A DNA stretch of 64,000 nt from Mucilaginibacter sp. SG564 (GTDB lineage: Bacteria; Bacteroidota; Bacteroidia; Sphingobacteriales; Sphingobacteriaceae), in NCBI RefSeq assembly GCF_013149275.1, contig NZ_JABGNA010000007.1, positions 314,448-378,447 of the forward strand, read 5' to 3'. A model generated the notes under the pieces. That model saw nothing but the letters and a program-made list of their open reading frames with translations. It was not told the origin of the DNA and did not search any database. Position 1 is the first letter of the stretch. Each line of letters starts with the position of its first letter. Shown piece by piece: positions 27,857 to 34,883 of the stretch. A program made the position numbers and the translations under genes.

Positions 27857-28240
27857 TTATTTAACCTCAACTACTGCTCCGGCTTCTTCTAATTGTTTTT
27901 TCAGAGATTCAGCTTCTTCTTTAGATACACCAGCTTTTAATTCTTTAGGTGCACCGTCAACTAAGTCTTTAGCTTCTTTCAAACCAAGACCGGTTAAGTC
28001 TTTCACTAATTTAACAACTGCTAATTTTTGACCACCTGCTTCTTTCAGGATAACGTCAAATGCAGTTTGTTCTGCAGCAGCAGCAGGGGCATCATCGCCA
28101 CCAGCAGGAGCAGCAGCAACAGCTACAGCTGCAGCAGCAGGCTCAATACCATACTCATCTTTTAAGATTTGAGCTAATTCGTTTACTTCTTTTACTGTTA
28201 AGTTTACCAACTGTTCAGCAAACGCTTTTAAATCCGCCAT
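27857..28240 (-). CDS. rplL: 50S ribosomal protein L7/L12
   Basis: A 127-residue acidic stalk protein of the large ribosomal subunit that recruits translation factors. The N-terminal dimerisation part reads MADLKAFAEQLVNLTVKE. A flexible hinge very rich in Ala (about residues 35-58) follows. The C-terminal domain contains FDVILKEAGGQKLAVVK and LTGLGLKEAKDLVDGAPK, the factor-binding face. It forms the end of the rplKAJL string, 63 bp after rplJ. Confidence 0.98.
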   Translation of the reverse strand: MADLKAFAEQLVNLTVKEVNELAQILKDEYGIEPAAAAVAVAAAPAGGDDAPAAAAEQTAFDVILKEAGGQKLAVVKLVKDLTGLGLKEAKDLVDGAPKELKAGVSKEEAESLKKQLEEAGAVVEVK

Positions 28241-28303
28241 TTTATTTAAATTTTACTTTTAATGCTTTTTGTTTGTTAATATCGAACTTTAATAAGGTGT
28301 TCG

Positions 28304-28822
28304 TTAACCTCTTTCCTGTAATGTTTTTACAAGGCCTGCAATCGTATTTCCGCCTGATTGTAATGCAGAAATAACGTTTTTGGCAGGTGATTGTAGTAAT
28401 CCTATTATCTCGCCAATCAGTTGTTCTTTTGATTTCAACTTGATCAATGTATCGATCTGGTTGTCGCCAATAAACACTGCTGAGTCAATATATGCTGCTT
28501 TTAAAAGTGGTTTGTCACCTGCTTTTCTCAATTGTTTGATCAGCTTTGCCGGAGCAGTTGCTGATTTTGAGAAAAGGATTGATGATGATCCTTTTAATAC
28601 ATCATATATCGGGCTAAAGTCGCCGCCTGCAGCTTCCATAGCTTTTTTGATCAAGCTATTTTTTGCTACCTGCATTTTGATGTCGCTGTCGAAACATTTG
28701 CGACGAATGTCATTGATCTTTGCAACCGTCAAATCAGAGGTATCGGTGATATAAAAGTTACCGTACTCTTTCATTTGCTCAGTAAGGGCAAGAACAAGAT
28801 CGTATTTTTCTTCTTTATTCAT
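28304..28822 (-). CDS. rplJ: 50S ribosomal protein L10
   Basis: A 172-residue protein forming the base of the L7/L12 stalk. The N-terminal RNA-binding half includes YGNFYITDTSDLTVAKINDIR and KNSLIKKAMEAAG. The C-terminal helix near residues 140-172 (SPAKNVISALQSGGNTIAGLVKTL) binds L7/L12 dimers. It begins 2 bp after the rplA stop, so it is translated from the same message. In other bacteria the L10-L7/L12 complex represses this operon; no leader structure is obvious here. Confidence 0.97.
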   Translation of the reverse strand: MNKEEKYDLVLALTEQMKEYGNFYITDTSDLTVAKINDIRRKCFDSDIKMQVAKNSLIKKAMEAAGGDFSPIYDVLKGSSSILFSKSATAPAKLIKQLRKAGDKPLLKAAYIDSAVFIGDNQIDTLIKLKSKEQLIGEIIGLLQSPAKNVISALQSGGNTIAGLVKTLQERG

Positions 28823-28824
28823 GA

Positions 28825-29523
28825 TTAAATCCCCGCTACTGTTTTGGTTTCAATTTCAATTCCTGGCGACATAGTTGAAGAGATATGGATACTCTTGAAA
28901 TATGTTCCTTTAGCTGCAGATGGTTTTAATTTTGAGATGGTTTGCAATACTTCTAATGCATTCTCATAAATTTTATCCGCAGAGAAAGATGCTTTTCCTA
29001 TTGAGGCATGGATGATACCTGTTTTATCAACTTTGAAGTCGATCTTACCACCTTTTACGTCAGTTACAGCTTTTCCAACTTCTGGAGTTACTGTTCCTGA
29101 TTTAGGGTTAGGCATAAGGTTACGTGGGCCTAATATACGCCCCAAACGACCTACTTTAGCCATAACACTTGGCATAGTGATGATAATATCAACATCAGTC
29201 CATCCACCTTCAATCTTGGCAATATAATCATCCAAACCTACGTAATCTGCACCTGCGTCTTTTGCTTCTTGTTCCTTGTCAGGAGTACAAAGCACCAGTA
29301 CACGTACAGTTTTACCGGTTCCATGAGGTAATGTTGCAATACCACGTACCATTTGATTGGCTTTACGCGGATCAACACCTAAACGAACGTCTATATCAAC
29401 TGATGAATCAAATTTGGTTAAGGTTAATTCCTTTACCAAAGATGACGCATCCTGTAATGAATACGATTTGTTAGCCTCAATTTTGGAGAGTGCCACTTTC
29501 TGATTTTTTGTTAATCTAGCCAC
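28825..29523 (-). CDS. rplA: 50S ribosomal protein L1
   Basis: A 232-residue protein of the L1 stalk of the large subunit, which helps release deacylated tRNA. The sequence MARLTKNQKVALSKIE at the start and GRLGRILGPRNLMPNPKSGTVT near residue 127 are characteristic. The start codon is GTG (29523). It lies 29 bp after rplK. L1 regulates the L11 operon in many bacteria by binding its message; I see no clear mimic in the region upstream of rplK. Confidence 0.98.
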   Translation of the reverse strand: MARLTKNQKVALSKIEANKSYSLQDASSLVKELTLTKFDSSVDIDVRLGVDPRKANQMVRGIATLPHGTGKTVRVLVLCTPDKEQEAKDAGADYVGLDDYIAKIEGGWTDVDIIITMPSVMAKVGRLGRILGPRNLMPNPKSGTVTPEVGKAVTDVKGGKIDFKVDKTGIIHASIGKASFSADKIYENALEVLQTISKLKPSAAKGTYFKSIHISSTMSPGIEIETKTVAGI

Positions 29524-29552
29524 TGTCTTAAACTGATTTTAATATAAATTAA

Positions 29553-29993
29553 TTAATTCCAGGGAGCCGTACCTGATACGGTTATTCCCATACTACGGGC
29601 AGTACCTGCCACCATTTTCATGGCTGATTCAACTGTGAATGCGTTTAGATCCACCATTTTATCTTTAGCAATAGTTTCAACCTGTTCCCAATTTACATTG
29701 GCAACTTTTTTACGGTTGGGCTCTGCTGAACCACTTTTTAATCCTGTTGCTTCCAATAACTGGATTGCAACCGGAGGGGTTTTAATGATAAAATCGAAAG
29801 ATTTATCAACGTAAACAGTAATCAAAACAGGCAACACTTTACCAGGCTTGTCCTGGGTACGTGCATTAAACTGCTTGCAAAACTCCATGATATTCACGCC
29901 CTTTGCACCTAAAGCAGGTCCAATTGGAGGTGATGGGTTTGCAGCGCCGCCTTTTACCTGCAGCTTTACCATCGCACCGATTTCTTTTGCCAT
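29553..29993 (-). CDS. rplK: 50S ribosomal protein L11
   Basis: A 146-residue protein of the GTPase-associated centre that binds 23S rRNA. The N-terminal domain contains VKGGAANPSPPIGPALGAKGVNI with the conserved Pro-rich thiostrepton region, and the C-terminal domain contains KVANVNWEQVETIAKDKM and ARSMGITVSG. Normal length. It starts a ribosomal protein string 203 bp after nusG. The gap has no recognised promoter match or gene. Confidence 0.98.
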   Translation of the reverse strand: MAKEIGAMVKLQVKGGAANPSPPIGPALGAKGVNIMEFCKQFNARTQDKPGKVLPVLITVYVDKSFDFIIKTPPVAIQLLEATGLKSGSAEPNRKKVANVNWEQVETIAKDKMVDLNAFTVESAMKMVAGTARSMGITVSGTAPWN

Positions 29994-30196
29994 TTTAATT
30001 TACTTTAATTATAACTCAATGTTAGTAAGTGGAAGCTAAGTAACATTTAAGATTTTTATAGTTGTCGGTTTGGAGTAATGAGTATGGTTTTTTTAACCCT
30101 AACTTAATATCTAAACTTCTTTCTTTTAATATTCATTAAGTAAGTTTATCATGTTGAGTCTGCCTTTCCAAATCAGAGCTCATGATTAAAAACTTA

Positions 30197-30739
30197 CTAT
30201 TCTTTTTCTACCTGCATGTAATTCAATTCAAGCGGCGTACGGCGCCCGAATATCTTTACCATTACTTTCAGTTTCTTTTTCTCTTCGTTAACCTCTTCTA
30301 TCACGCCGCTAAAGCCATTGAACGGTCCGTCCATAACTTTCACATTTTCGCCAATGTAATAAGGCACGTTCATTGTTTCGCCCTGCGCACTCATTTCGTC
30401 AACCTTACCTAAAATACGGTTAACTTCGGCCTGGCGTAATGGGATGGCGTTTCCGGCTTTATCGCCTAAAAAACCAATCACGCTATTTATATTTTTGATG
30501 ATGTGTTCAGTTTCACCGTCAAGTACGGCTTCCATCAGCACATAACCCGGAAAATAGTTACGCTCTTTAGCTATCTTCTTTCCGTCGCGCATCTGGTAAT
30601 ACTTTTCAGTTGGTATTAATACCTGAGGTACCAAATGCGTAATGCCCAAACGACTAATTTCGGCATCTATATATTGTTTTACCTTTTTTTCTTTACCACT
30701 GATGGCTCTAACTACATACCACTTCAATTGATCACTCAT
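30197..30739 (-). CDS. nusG: Transcription termination/antitermination protein NusG
   Basis: A 180-residue elongation factor that binds RNA polymerase and couples it to the ribosome. The N-terminal NGN domain spans about residues 5-110 (WYVVRAISGKEKKVKQYI, FPGYVLMEA). The C-terminal KOW domain starts near 127 (GENVKVMDGPFNGFSGVIEEV). The short length and single KOW fit the ordinary NusG rather than a specialised UpxY/LoaP paralogue. It lies 15 bp after secE. Confidence 0.97.
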   Translation of the reverse strand: MSDQLKWYVVRAISGKEKKVKQYIDAEISRLGITHLVPQVLIPTEKYYQMRDGKKIAKERNYFPGYVLMEAVLDGETEHIIKNINSVIGFLGDKAGNAIPLRQAEVNRILGKVDEMSAQGETMNVPYYIGENVKVMDGPFNGFSGVIEEVNEEKKKLKVMVKIFGRRTPLELNYMQVEKE

Positions 30740-30754
30740 CGTTGTCCTTTGATA

Positions 30755-30949
30755 TTATGTTAGTGAATGATAAAATATACCAAGCAAATAATTAATAATC
30801 TGGTCCATACCTACAATAACCAAAGCTATAATGATTGCAGCAACCAGTACTAAAATAGCACTGCTTTGCAATTCGCGCCAGGTTGGCCAAGTTACCTTTT
30901 GAGTTAACTCGATGTATGATTCTTTAATATATTCAGCTACGCCTGCCAT
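30755..30949 (-). CDS. secE: Preprotein translocase subunit SecE
   Basis: A 64-residue inner-membrane protein that clamps SecY. An amphipathic helix with KVTWPTWRELQ near residue 18, the family signature, precedes one membrane segment (about residues 30-55, AILVLVAAIIIALVIVG). This is the usual short single-span form. It lies between tRNA-Trp (19 bp upstream) and nusG (15 bp downstream). Confidence 0.96.
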   Translation of the reverse strand: MAGVAEYIKESYIELTQKVTWPTWRELQSSAILVLVAAIIIALVIVGMDQIINYLLGIFYHSLT

Positions 30950-30968
30950 TTTTTATTGTTTGCTTATG

Positions 30969-31039
30969 CACGGGAACAAGGATTCGAACCCTGATCAAAG
31001 GTTTTGGAGACCTCTATTCTACCGTTGAACTATTCCCGT
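30969..31039 (-). tRNA. tRNA-Trp (CCA anticodon)
   Basis: On the minus strand the acceptor ACGGGAA pairs with TTCCCGT, with G as discriminator. The anticodon loop reads CTCCAAA, and the T arm has TTCGAAT between CAGGG and CCTTG. The 3' CCA is not encoded in full. The gene lies between tuf and secE in the same direction. Confidence 0.96.
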
Positions 31040-31049
31040 GTATATTTTA

Positions 31050-31094
31050 TAATAAGAAAACATAAGTTTGCTTTTTACAGTCAAACTTATGTTT
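31050..31094 (-). terminator. Terminator after tuf
   Basis: A perfect 13-bp stem (31058-31070 with 31082-31094) with an 11-base loop, followed on the minus strand by UUUUCUUAUU. It lies 22 bp after the tuf stop and before tRNA-Trp, so it may separate the tRNA-tuf unit from the tRNA-Trp-secE-nusG unit or only reduce read-through. Confidence 0.75.
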
Positions 31095-31116
31095 CCAATT
31101 AACCTTTTTTGAAATT

Positions 31117-32304
31117 TTATTTTAAAATTTCAGTTACCTGGCCAGCACCTACTGTTCTGCCACCTTCACGGATAGCGAAACGTAAGCCTTTTTCCATAGC
31201 GATAGCGTTGATCAATTTTACAGTGATGGTAACGTTATCACCAGGCATAACCATTTCCACACCTTCGGCCAGTGAAATCTCACCAGTTACGTCAGTTGTA
31301 CGGAAATAGAACTGCGGGCGGTATTTGTTGAAGAATGGAGTGTGACGGCCACCTTCTGCTTTTGATAATACGTAAACTTCTGCTTTGAAGTCGGTGTGGG
31401 GGGTTACTGAACCTGGTTTGCAAATAACCATACCACGACGGATATCAGTTTTTTCAATACCACGTAACAATAAACCTACGTTGTCACCAGCTTCACCACG
31501 GTCAAGGATCTTGCGGAACATCTCAACACCTGTTACGGTTGATTTCAAGTTCTCAGCACCCATACCCAGGATATCAACAGGCTCACCAGAGTTGATTACA
31601 CCACGCTCAATACGACCGGTAGCAACAGTACCACGACCAGTGATTGAGAATACGTCTTCAACCGGCATTAAAAAAGGAAGATCAGTTAAACGTGGAGGGA
31701 TAGGGATGTAGTTATCTACAGCGTCCATCAATTCCATGATTTTGCCAACCCAGGTAGGATCTCCGTTAAGACCACCTAATGCAGAACCTTGAATAACTGG
31801 AATATCATCACCTGGATATTCGTAGAATGATAATAATTCACGAATTTCCATTTCTACTAATTCTAATAATTCCGGATCATCAACCATGTCAACCTTGTTC
31901 ATAAATACAACAAGTGCAGGTACACCTACCTGACGTGCTAACAGGATGTGCTCGCGGGTTTGTGGCATCGGACCGTCAGTAGCAGCAACAACAATGATTG
32001 CACCATCCATCTGAGCAGCACCAGTAACCATGTTTTTCACATAATCCGCGTGACCTGGACAGTCAACGTGTGCATAGTGACGGTTAGCAGTTGAATACTC
32101 AACGTGTGCTGTATTGATGGTGATACCACGCTCTTTTTCTTCAGGAGCTGAGTCAATTGAATCAAATGAACGAGCTTCTGATAAACCTGCATCAGCTAAT
32201 ACTTTAGTGATAGCTGCAGTAAGGGTTGTTTTGCCGTGGTCAACGTGACCGATTGTACCGATGTTTAAGTGCGGTTTACTGCGGTCAAACTTTTCTTTTG
32301 CCAT
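31117..32304 (-). CDS. tuf: Translation elongation factor Tu
   Basis: A 395-residue GTPase that brings aminoacyl-tRNA to the ribosome. G1 is GHVDHGKTTLT near residue 19, the switch I region GITINTAHVEY near 60, G3 DCPGHADYVKN near 80 and G4 NKVDMVDD near 135. Domain 3 ends in REGGRTVGAGQVTEIL. It is full length and follows four tRNA genes, the same arrangement as the E. coli thrU-tyrU-glyT-thrT-tufB operon. Confidence 0.99.
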   Translation of the reverse strand: MAKEKFDRSKPHLNIGTIGHVDHGKTTLTAAITKVLADAGLSEARSFDSIDSAPEEKERGITINTAHVEYSTANRHYAHVDCPGHADYVKNMVTGAAQMDGAIIVVAATDGPMPQTREHILLARQVGVPALVVFMNKVDMVDDPELLELVEMEIRELLSFYEYPGDDIPVIQGSALGGLNGDPTWVGKIMELMDAVDNYIPIPPRLTDLPFLMPVEDVFSITGRGTVATGRIERGVINSGEPVDILGMGAENLKSTVTGVEMFRKILDRGEAGDNVGLLLRGIEKTDIRRGMVICKPGSVTPHTDFKAEVYVLSKAEGGRHTPFFNKYRPQFYFRTTDVTGEISLAEGVEMVMPGDNVTITVKLINAIAMEKGLRFAIREGGRTVGAGQVTEILK

Positions 32305-32372
32305 GATTTATAATTATTTTGTAGGTTAATTTATACTTAAAAATGTATTCTGTTTTACTCTTTATTTTATTG

Positions 32373-32444
<72 letters not shown>

Positions 32445-32450
32445 TTATTT

Positions 32451-32540
32451 TAATTATTGAATTAATGATTTAGTGAATTATTGAATTTTAAAACTCCTAC
32501 CAAATCACTCATTCAGCAATTCAATAACTCATTAATTAAT
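32451..32540. repeat. Word-repeat imperfect palindrome, family A, between tRNA-Gly and tRNA-Thr
   Basis: The left part (32451-32487) uses words TGAATTATTGAATT and ATGATTTAGTGAATT, and the right part (32501-32540) is an inverted, imperfect copy (ATCACTCATTCAGCAATTCAATAACTCATT and so on). It would fold as a hairpin in the tRNA precursor. Confidence 0.7.
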
Positions 32541-32546
32541 TCTCCG

Positions 32547-32619
32547 AGCGGAAGACGAGGTTCGAACTCGCGACCTATAGCTTGGAAGGCTATCGCTCTA
32601 CCAACTGAGCTACTTCCGC
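32547..32619 (-). tRNA. tRNA-Gly (TCC anticodon)
   Basis: Acceptor GCGGAAG pairs with CTTCCGC on the minus strand; anticodon stem ATAGC/GCTAT surrounds CTTCCAA; T arm GCGAG/CTCGT-type stem surrounds TTCGAAC. Length 73 with the discriminator. Confidence 0.97.
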
Positions 32620-32623
32620 AATT

Positions 32624-32702
32624 AAATGAGTGAATTATCGAGTTAGTGACCGGATGATTTAAAAATCATTCTGTAATTCACTAATTCAACAATCCACTCA
32701 TT
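32624..32702. repeat. Word-repeat imperfect palindrome, family A, between tRNA-Tyr and tRNA-Gly
   Basis: Left arm AATGAGTGAATTATCGAG and right arm TTCAACAATCCACTCATT are inverted relatives. The centre ATGATTTAAAAATCAT is itself a palindrome (32654-32669). Same word family as the element in the neighbouring spacer. Confidence 0.7.
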
Positions 32703-32708
32703 AAGGTG

Positions 32709-32789
32709 TGGGGGGAGAAGGATTCGAACCTTCGTAGCCGAAGCAACGGATTTACAGTCCGTCCCATTTGACCGCTCTGGTATCCCCCC
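32709..32789 (-). tRNA. tRNA-Tyr (GTA anticodon)
   Basis: A type II tRNA of 81 bases with a long variable arm. Acceptor GGGGGGA pairs with TCCCCCC; the anticodon loop reads CTGTAAA within ACGGA/TCCGT; T loop TTCGAAT. It follows tRNA-Thr(TGT). Confidence 0.97.
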
Positions 32790-32854
32790 ATTAGTTAATT
32801 CCGGATTTAAAATGTCCAAAGTTGAAGCTAAACACTTCAATCCGAAAAAAACTG

Positions 32855-32927
32855 AGCCTCCTATCGGGATCGAACCAATGACCTACTGATTACAAGTCAG
32901 TCGCTCTACCAGCTGAGCTAAGGAGGC
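32855..32927 (-). tRNA. tRNA-Thr (TGT anticodon)
   Basis: First tRNA of the cluster. Acceptor GCCTCCT pairs with AGGAGGC; anticodon stem CTGAC/ATCAG-type pairing surrounds TTGTAAT; T loop TTCGATC. The four tRNAs and tuf are all on the minus strand and likely cotranscribed. Confidence 0.97.
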
Positions 32928-32987
32928 TTATGTTTATTTACCTTTTCTTATTTTATAACCTTAAACAGGCTTCAAAATTAAGAGCGG

Positions 32988-33017
32988 CAAAACTAATAAG
33001 CTTTTTTATATTTTAAA
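32988..33017 (-). promoter_or_regulatory. Candidate promoter for the tRNA-tuf unit
   Basis: The minus strand has TAGTTTTG (32988-32995), matching TAnnTTTG, with TTTA (33014-33017) 18 bases upstream as a three-of-four -33 element. A second TAATTTTG at 32973-32980 lacks a matching -33. Either would start transcription about 40-60 bases before tRNA-Thr(TGT). Confidence 0.4.
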
Positions 33018-33104
33018 GAACAATCCCAACTTTTTTTTCAGTGCTTAGCACCTCTCTGAAAGGGATTGCAAATCTACAAAAAATTAAACCCGTACAAAAT
33101 TTTT

Positions 33105-33143
33105 TATCAAAAAAAATCGACGAGTGGAAAACTCGTCGATTTT
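33105..33143 (-). terminator. Terminator after hpf
   Basis: A perfect 13-bp stem (33113-33125 with 33131-33143) with loop GGAAA. On the minus strand it runs into eight U residues. It lies 25 bp after the hpf stop and closes the rpsU-xerC-hpf unit. Confidence 0.88.
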
Positions 33144-33167
33144 AGCTTAAAAAAGGGCTTTTTTATA

Positions 33168-33515
33168 TTATAAATCGTCCTCGGCCGCCATCAGGATAGC
33201 CTTTTTGGCTGCGGTGTCGGCAATGGTTTTCTTCTGTTTATGCTTTTCTATCTGCTTGCGGAGACTTTCGATAGCCAGATCGGTAGCTTCTTCAAAGCTT
33301 TTGCATTTCTCTTTTGCAAAAATCTGGTTCCCCGGAAGCAACAATTTTATCTCTGTTATTTTATTTGCCTCATCTTCTACATTTTCCAGTTTTAAATAAA
33401 CTTCCCCGCTAATTATCTGATCATAAAACGTATCCAGCTTATCAGCCTTTTTCTGAATAAAATCTAATAATTTCCTGTCTGCGGTAAAATGAATTGATTG
33501 CACTGTAATTTTCAT
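33168..33515 (-). CDS. hpf: Ribosome hibernation-promoting factor, short HPF/RaiA type
   Basis: A 115-residue beta-alpha-beta-beta-beta-alpha protein that binds the decoding centre of idle ribosomes. MKITVQSIHFTADRKLLDFI starts the first strand and helix; LLLPGNQIFAKEKCKSFEEATDLAIESLRKQIEKHKQKK ends the second helix. There is no C-terminal dimerisation domain, so it is the short form with a brief extension. It lies 14 bp after the recombinase gene, which is the usual Bacteroidota arrangement (rpsU, xerC, hpf). Confidence 0.92.
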   Translation of the reverse strand: MKITVQSIHFTADRKLLDFIQKKADKLDTFYDQIISGEVYLKLENVEDEANKITEIKLLLPGNQIFAKEKCKSFEEATDLAIESLRKQIEKHKQKKTIADTAAKKAILMAAEDDL

Positions 33516-33529
33516 GTTTCCTCCTTGAA

Positions 33530-34441
33530 TTACGCCTTTGGATGGGCTTGTTTGTAAATAGACTTTAATCTTTCAACTGAATTGTGTGTATAAATTTGAG
33601 TCGCGCTTAAATTGGCATGACCCAAAAGTTCTTTTATTGAATTTAAATCGGCTCCGTTATTAAGCAAGCTTGTTGCAAACGTATGCCTGAGTACGTGAGG
33701 GCTCTTTTTATACTGGGTTGATATGTTGGAGAGGTATTTATTCACTATTAAATATATTAGTTTCGGATAAGCATCTGCGCCTTTATTTGTAACGATTAAT
33801 GTTAGCGAATTGTTATCAAAATTTTGATTTTTCTTTAACTCCAGGTATTTACCCAGCAGAGTGCGCAGTTCCGTATTTACCGGTATAATGCGTTCTTTGT
33901 TTCGTTTACCTAAAACCTTTAGCGTGCCCTCATAATCATTAATATCCTGATCCTTAAGCCCCAGCAGCTCGGCAAGGCGCATACCGGTGCCAAACAACAT
34001 TTCAACAACCAGCTTATCCCGCTGGCCTATAAAATCGTTTGTAAATATTTCGTTATCATCCAGCATTTGGATTAAGCGGGCGTCCTCAACAACTACCGGA
34101 AGGTTCTTGGGTATTTTTTGCGACCGTATTTTGGATGTTGGATTATCGGTAATGATGCCTTCCTGCAATAAAAATTTAAAGTACTTACGCAGCGTAGCCA
34201 TTTTGCGGTTTACAGAGCGGGCTATGATTTTTTGGCCCATAAGCTCAACCATCCAGTTACGGATGTCCTGATAGCTTACCTGATTAGGATGGGTAACAAT
34301 TAATTCGGAAACAGTACCGGTTTCCCCCGCATTGTTCAAAAAGCGCATGAACTGATCCAGGTCTGATCGATAAGCGGATACTGTGTGCGGAGAGTATCGC
34401 TTTTCGAACTGAATATATCGGATAAAACGCTCTAAAAACAT
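33530..34441 (-). CDS. xerC: Tyrosine recombinase XerC-like
   Basis: A 303-residue tyrosine recombinase with the N-terminal SAM-like DNA-binding domain (YIQFEKRYSPHTVSAYRSDL near residue 10). The catalytic residues are visible: Arg in GTGMRLAELLGL near 155, His-x-x-Arg in HVLRHTFATSLL near 250, His in LLGHANLSATQIY near 274 and the nucleophile Tyr in IYTHN near 285. Xer enzymes resolve chromosome dimers at dif. The stable housekeeping context between rpsU and hpf argues for a chromosomal Xer rather than a phage integrase. No dif site was identified in the window. Confidence 0.88.
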   Translation of the reverse strand: MFLERFIRYIQFEKRYSPHTVSAYRSDLDQFMRFLNNAGETGTVSELIVTHPNQVSYQDIRNWMVELMGQKIIARSVNRKMATLRKYFKFLLQEGIITDNPTSKIRSQKIPKNLPVVVEDARLIQMLDDNEIFTNDFIGQRDKLVVEMLFGTGMRLAELLGLKDQDINDYEGTLKVLGKRNKERIIPVNTELRTLLGKYLELKKNQNFDNNSLTLIVTNKGADAYPKLIYLIVNKYLSNISTQYKKSPHVLRHTFATSLLNNGADLNSIKELLGHANLSATQIYTHNSVERLKSIYKQAHPKA

Positions 34442-34526
34442 AAAAAACTATTTGAACATCCAGAGATTGAATGTACAAATAGTTTTAATATAGTGTTAAG
34501 AAATTTGAAAAATTCTTTTACAAGAA

Positions 34527-34718
34527 TTAAACAGTTTCTTGATTCATACCTTGCTTGTAGATTGCATGTTTAACAACATGACGACGAGTTACAGATTTTT
34601 TCTCGAATGCCTGACGGCTGCGAAGTTCTCTCAACACACCTGTTTTCTCAAATTTCTTTTTGAAGCGTTTCAATGCTTTGTCTAATGATTCGCCTTCTTT
34701 TACGTTGATAATGATCAT
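34527..34718 (-). CDS. rpsU: 30S ribosomal protein S21
   Basis: A 63-residue basic protein of the small subunit, reading MIIINVKEGESLDKALKRF at the start with FEKTGVLRELRSRQAFEKKS following. I choose the ATG at 34718; the longer frame from a TTG at 34742 would translate through the Shine-Dalgarno. In Bacteroidota the S21 protein helps hide the anti-Shine-Dalgarno end of 16S rRNA, and this gene has a rare strong Shine-Dalgarno (34731-34740), which suggests self-regulation. It is the first gene of the rpsU-xerC-hpf unit. Confidence 0.95.
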   Translation of the reverse strand: MIIINVKEGESLDKALKRFKKKFEKTGVLRELRSRQAFEKKSVTRRHVVKHAIYKQGMNQETV

Positions 34719-34730
34719 AATTCCTAAAAT

Positions 34731-34748
34731 ACCTCCTTTCAAGGAGGG
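34731..34748 (-). promoter_or_regulatory. rpsU leader: strong Shine-Dalgarno inside a hairpin
   Basis: The minus strand reads CCCUCCUUGAAAGGAGGU. The GAAAGGAGGU part is an almost perfect match to the 16S anti-Shine-Dalgarno, 13 bases before the chosen ATG. CCUCCUU directly upstream is its complement, so the site can fold into a tight hairpin with a 7-bp stem (34732-34738 with 34741-34747). Confidence 0.75.
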
Positions 34749-34749
34749 T

Positions 34750-34780
34750 CAAAGGTAAGCACAATTATTTGAAAATCAAA
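34750..34780 (-). promoter_or_regulatory. Consensus Bacteroidota promoter of rpsU
   Basis: The minus strand has TTTG (34777-34780), 19 bases, then TACCTTTG (34750-34757), a full match to TTTG-N19-TAnnTTTG. Transcription would start near 34743-34746, so the message would begin right at the Shine-Dalgarno hairpin. Confidence 0.8.
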
Positions 34781-34827
34781 CAGGACGCCTATTTTTTTAT
34801 CACTCCTCTGTTGCACTTATGGTTTGT

Positions 34828-34864
34828 AACAAACAAGGGCTGCCAATGGCAGCCCTTGTTTGTT
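34828..34864. terminator. Terminator after the SusD-like gene
   Basis: A perfect 17-bp stem (34828-34844 with 34848-34864) with loop AAT, 19 bp after the susD-like stop. The arms carry U-rich ends on both strands, so it may work in both directions and shields rpsU from the sus operon. Confidence 0.8.
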
Positions 34865-34883
34865 GTTTTTAATAGAGTTTAAG

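Noticed and set aside
28060..28374. Gln-rich open frame opposite rplL
   Set aside because: The Gln run is only the antisense reading of the Ala-rich hinge codons of rplL.
30197..30739. NusG as a specialised UpxY-type antiterminator for the polysaccharide operon
   Set aside because: Its place between secE and rplK and ordinary length mark it as housekeeping NusG.
33530..34441. Tyrosine recombinase as a possible phage or island integrase
   Set aside because: It lies in a conserved rpsU-recombinase-hpf unit, with no phage genes and no attachment-site duplication by the tRNAs.
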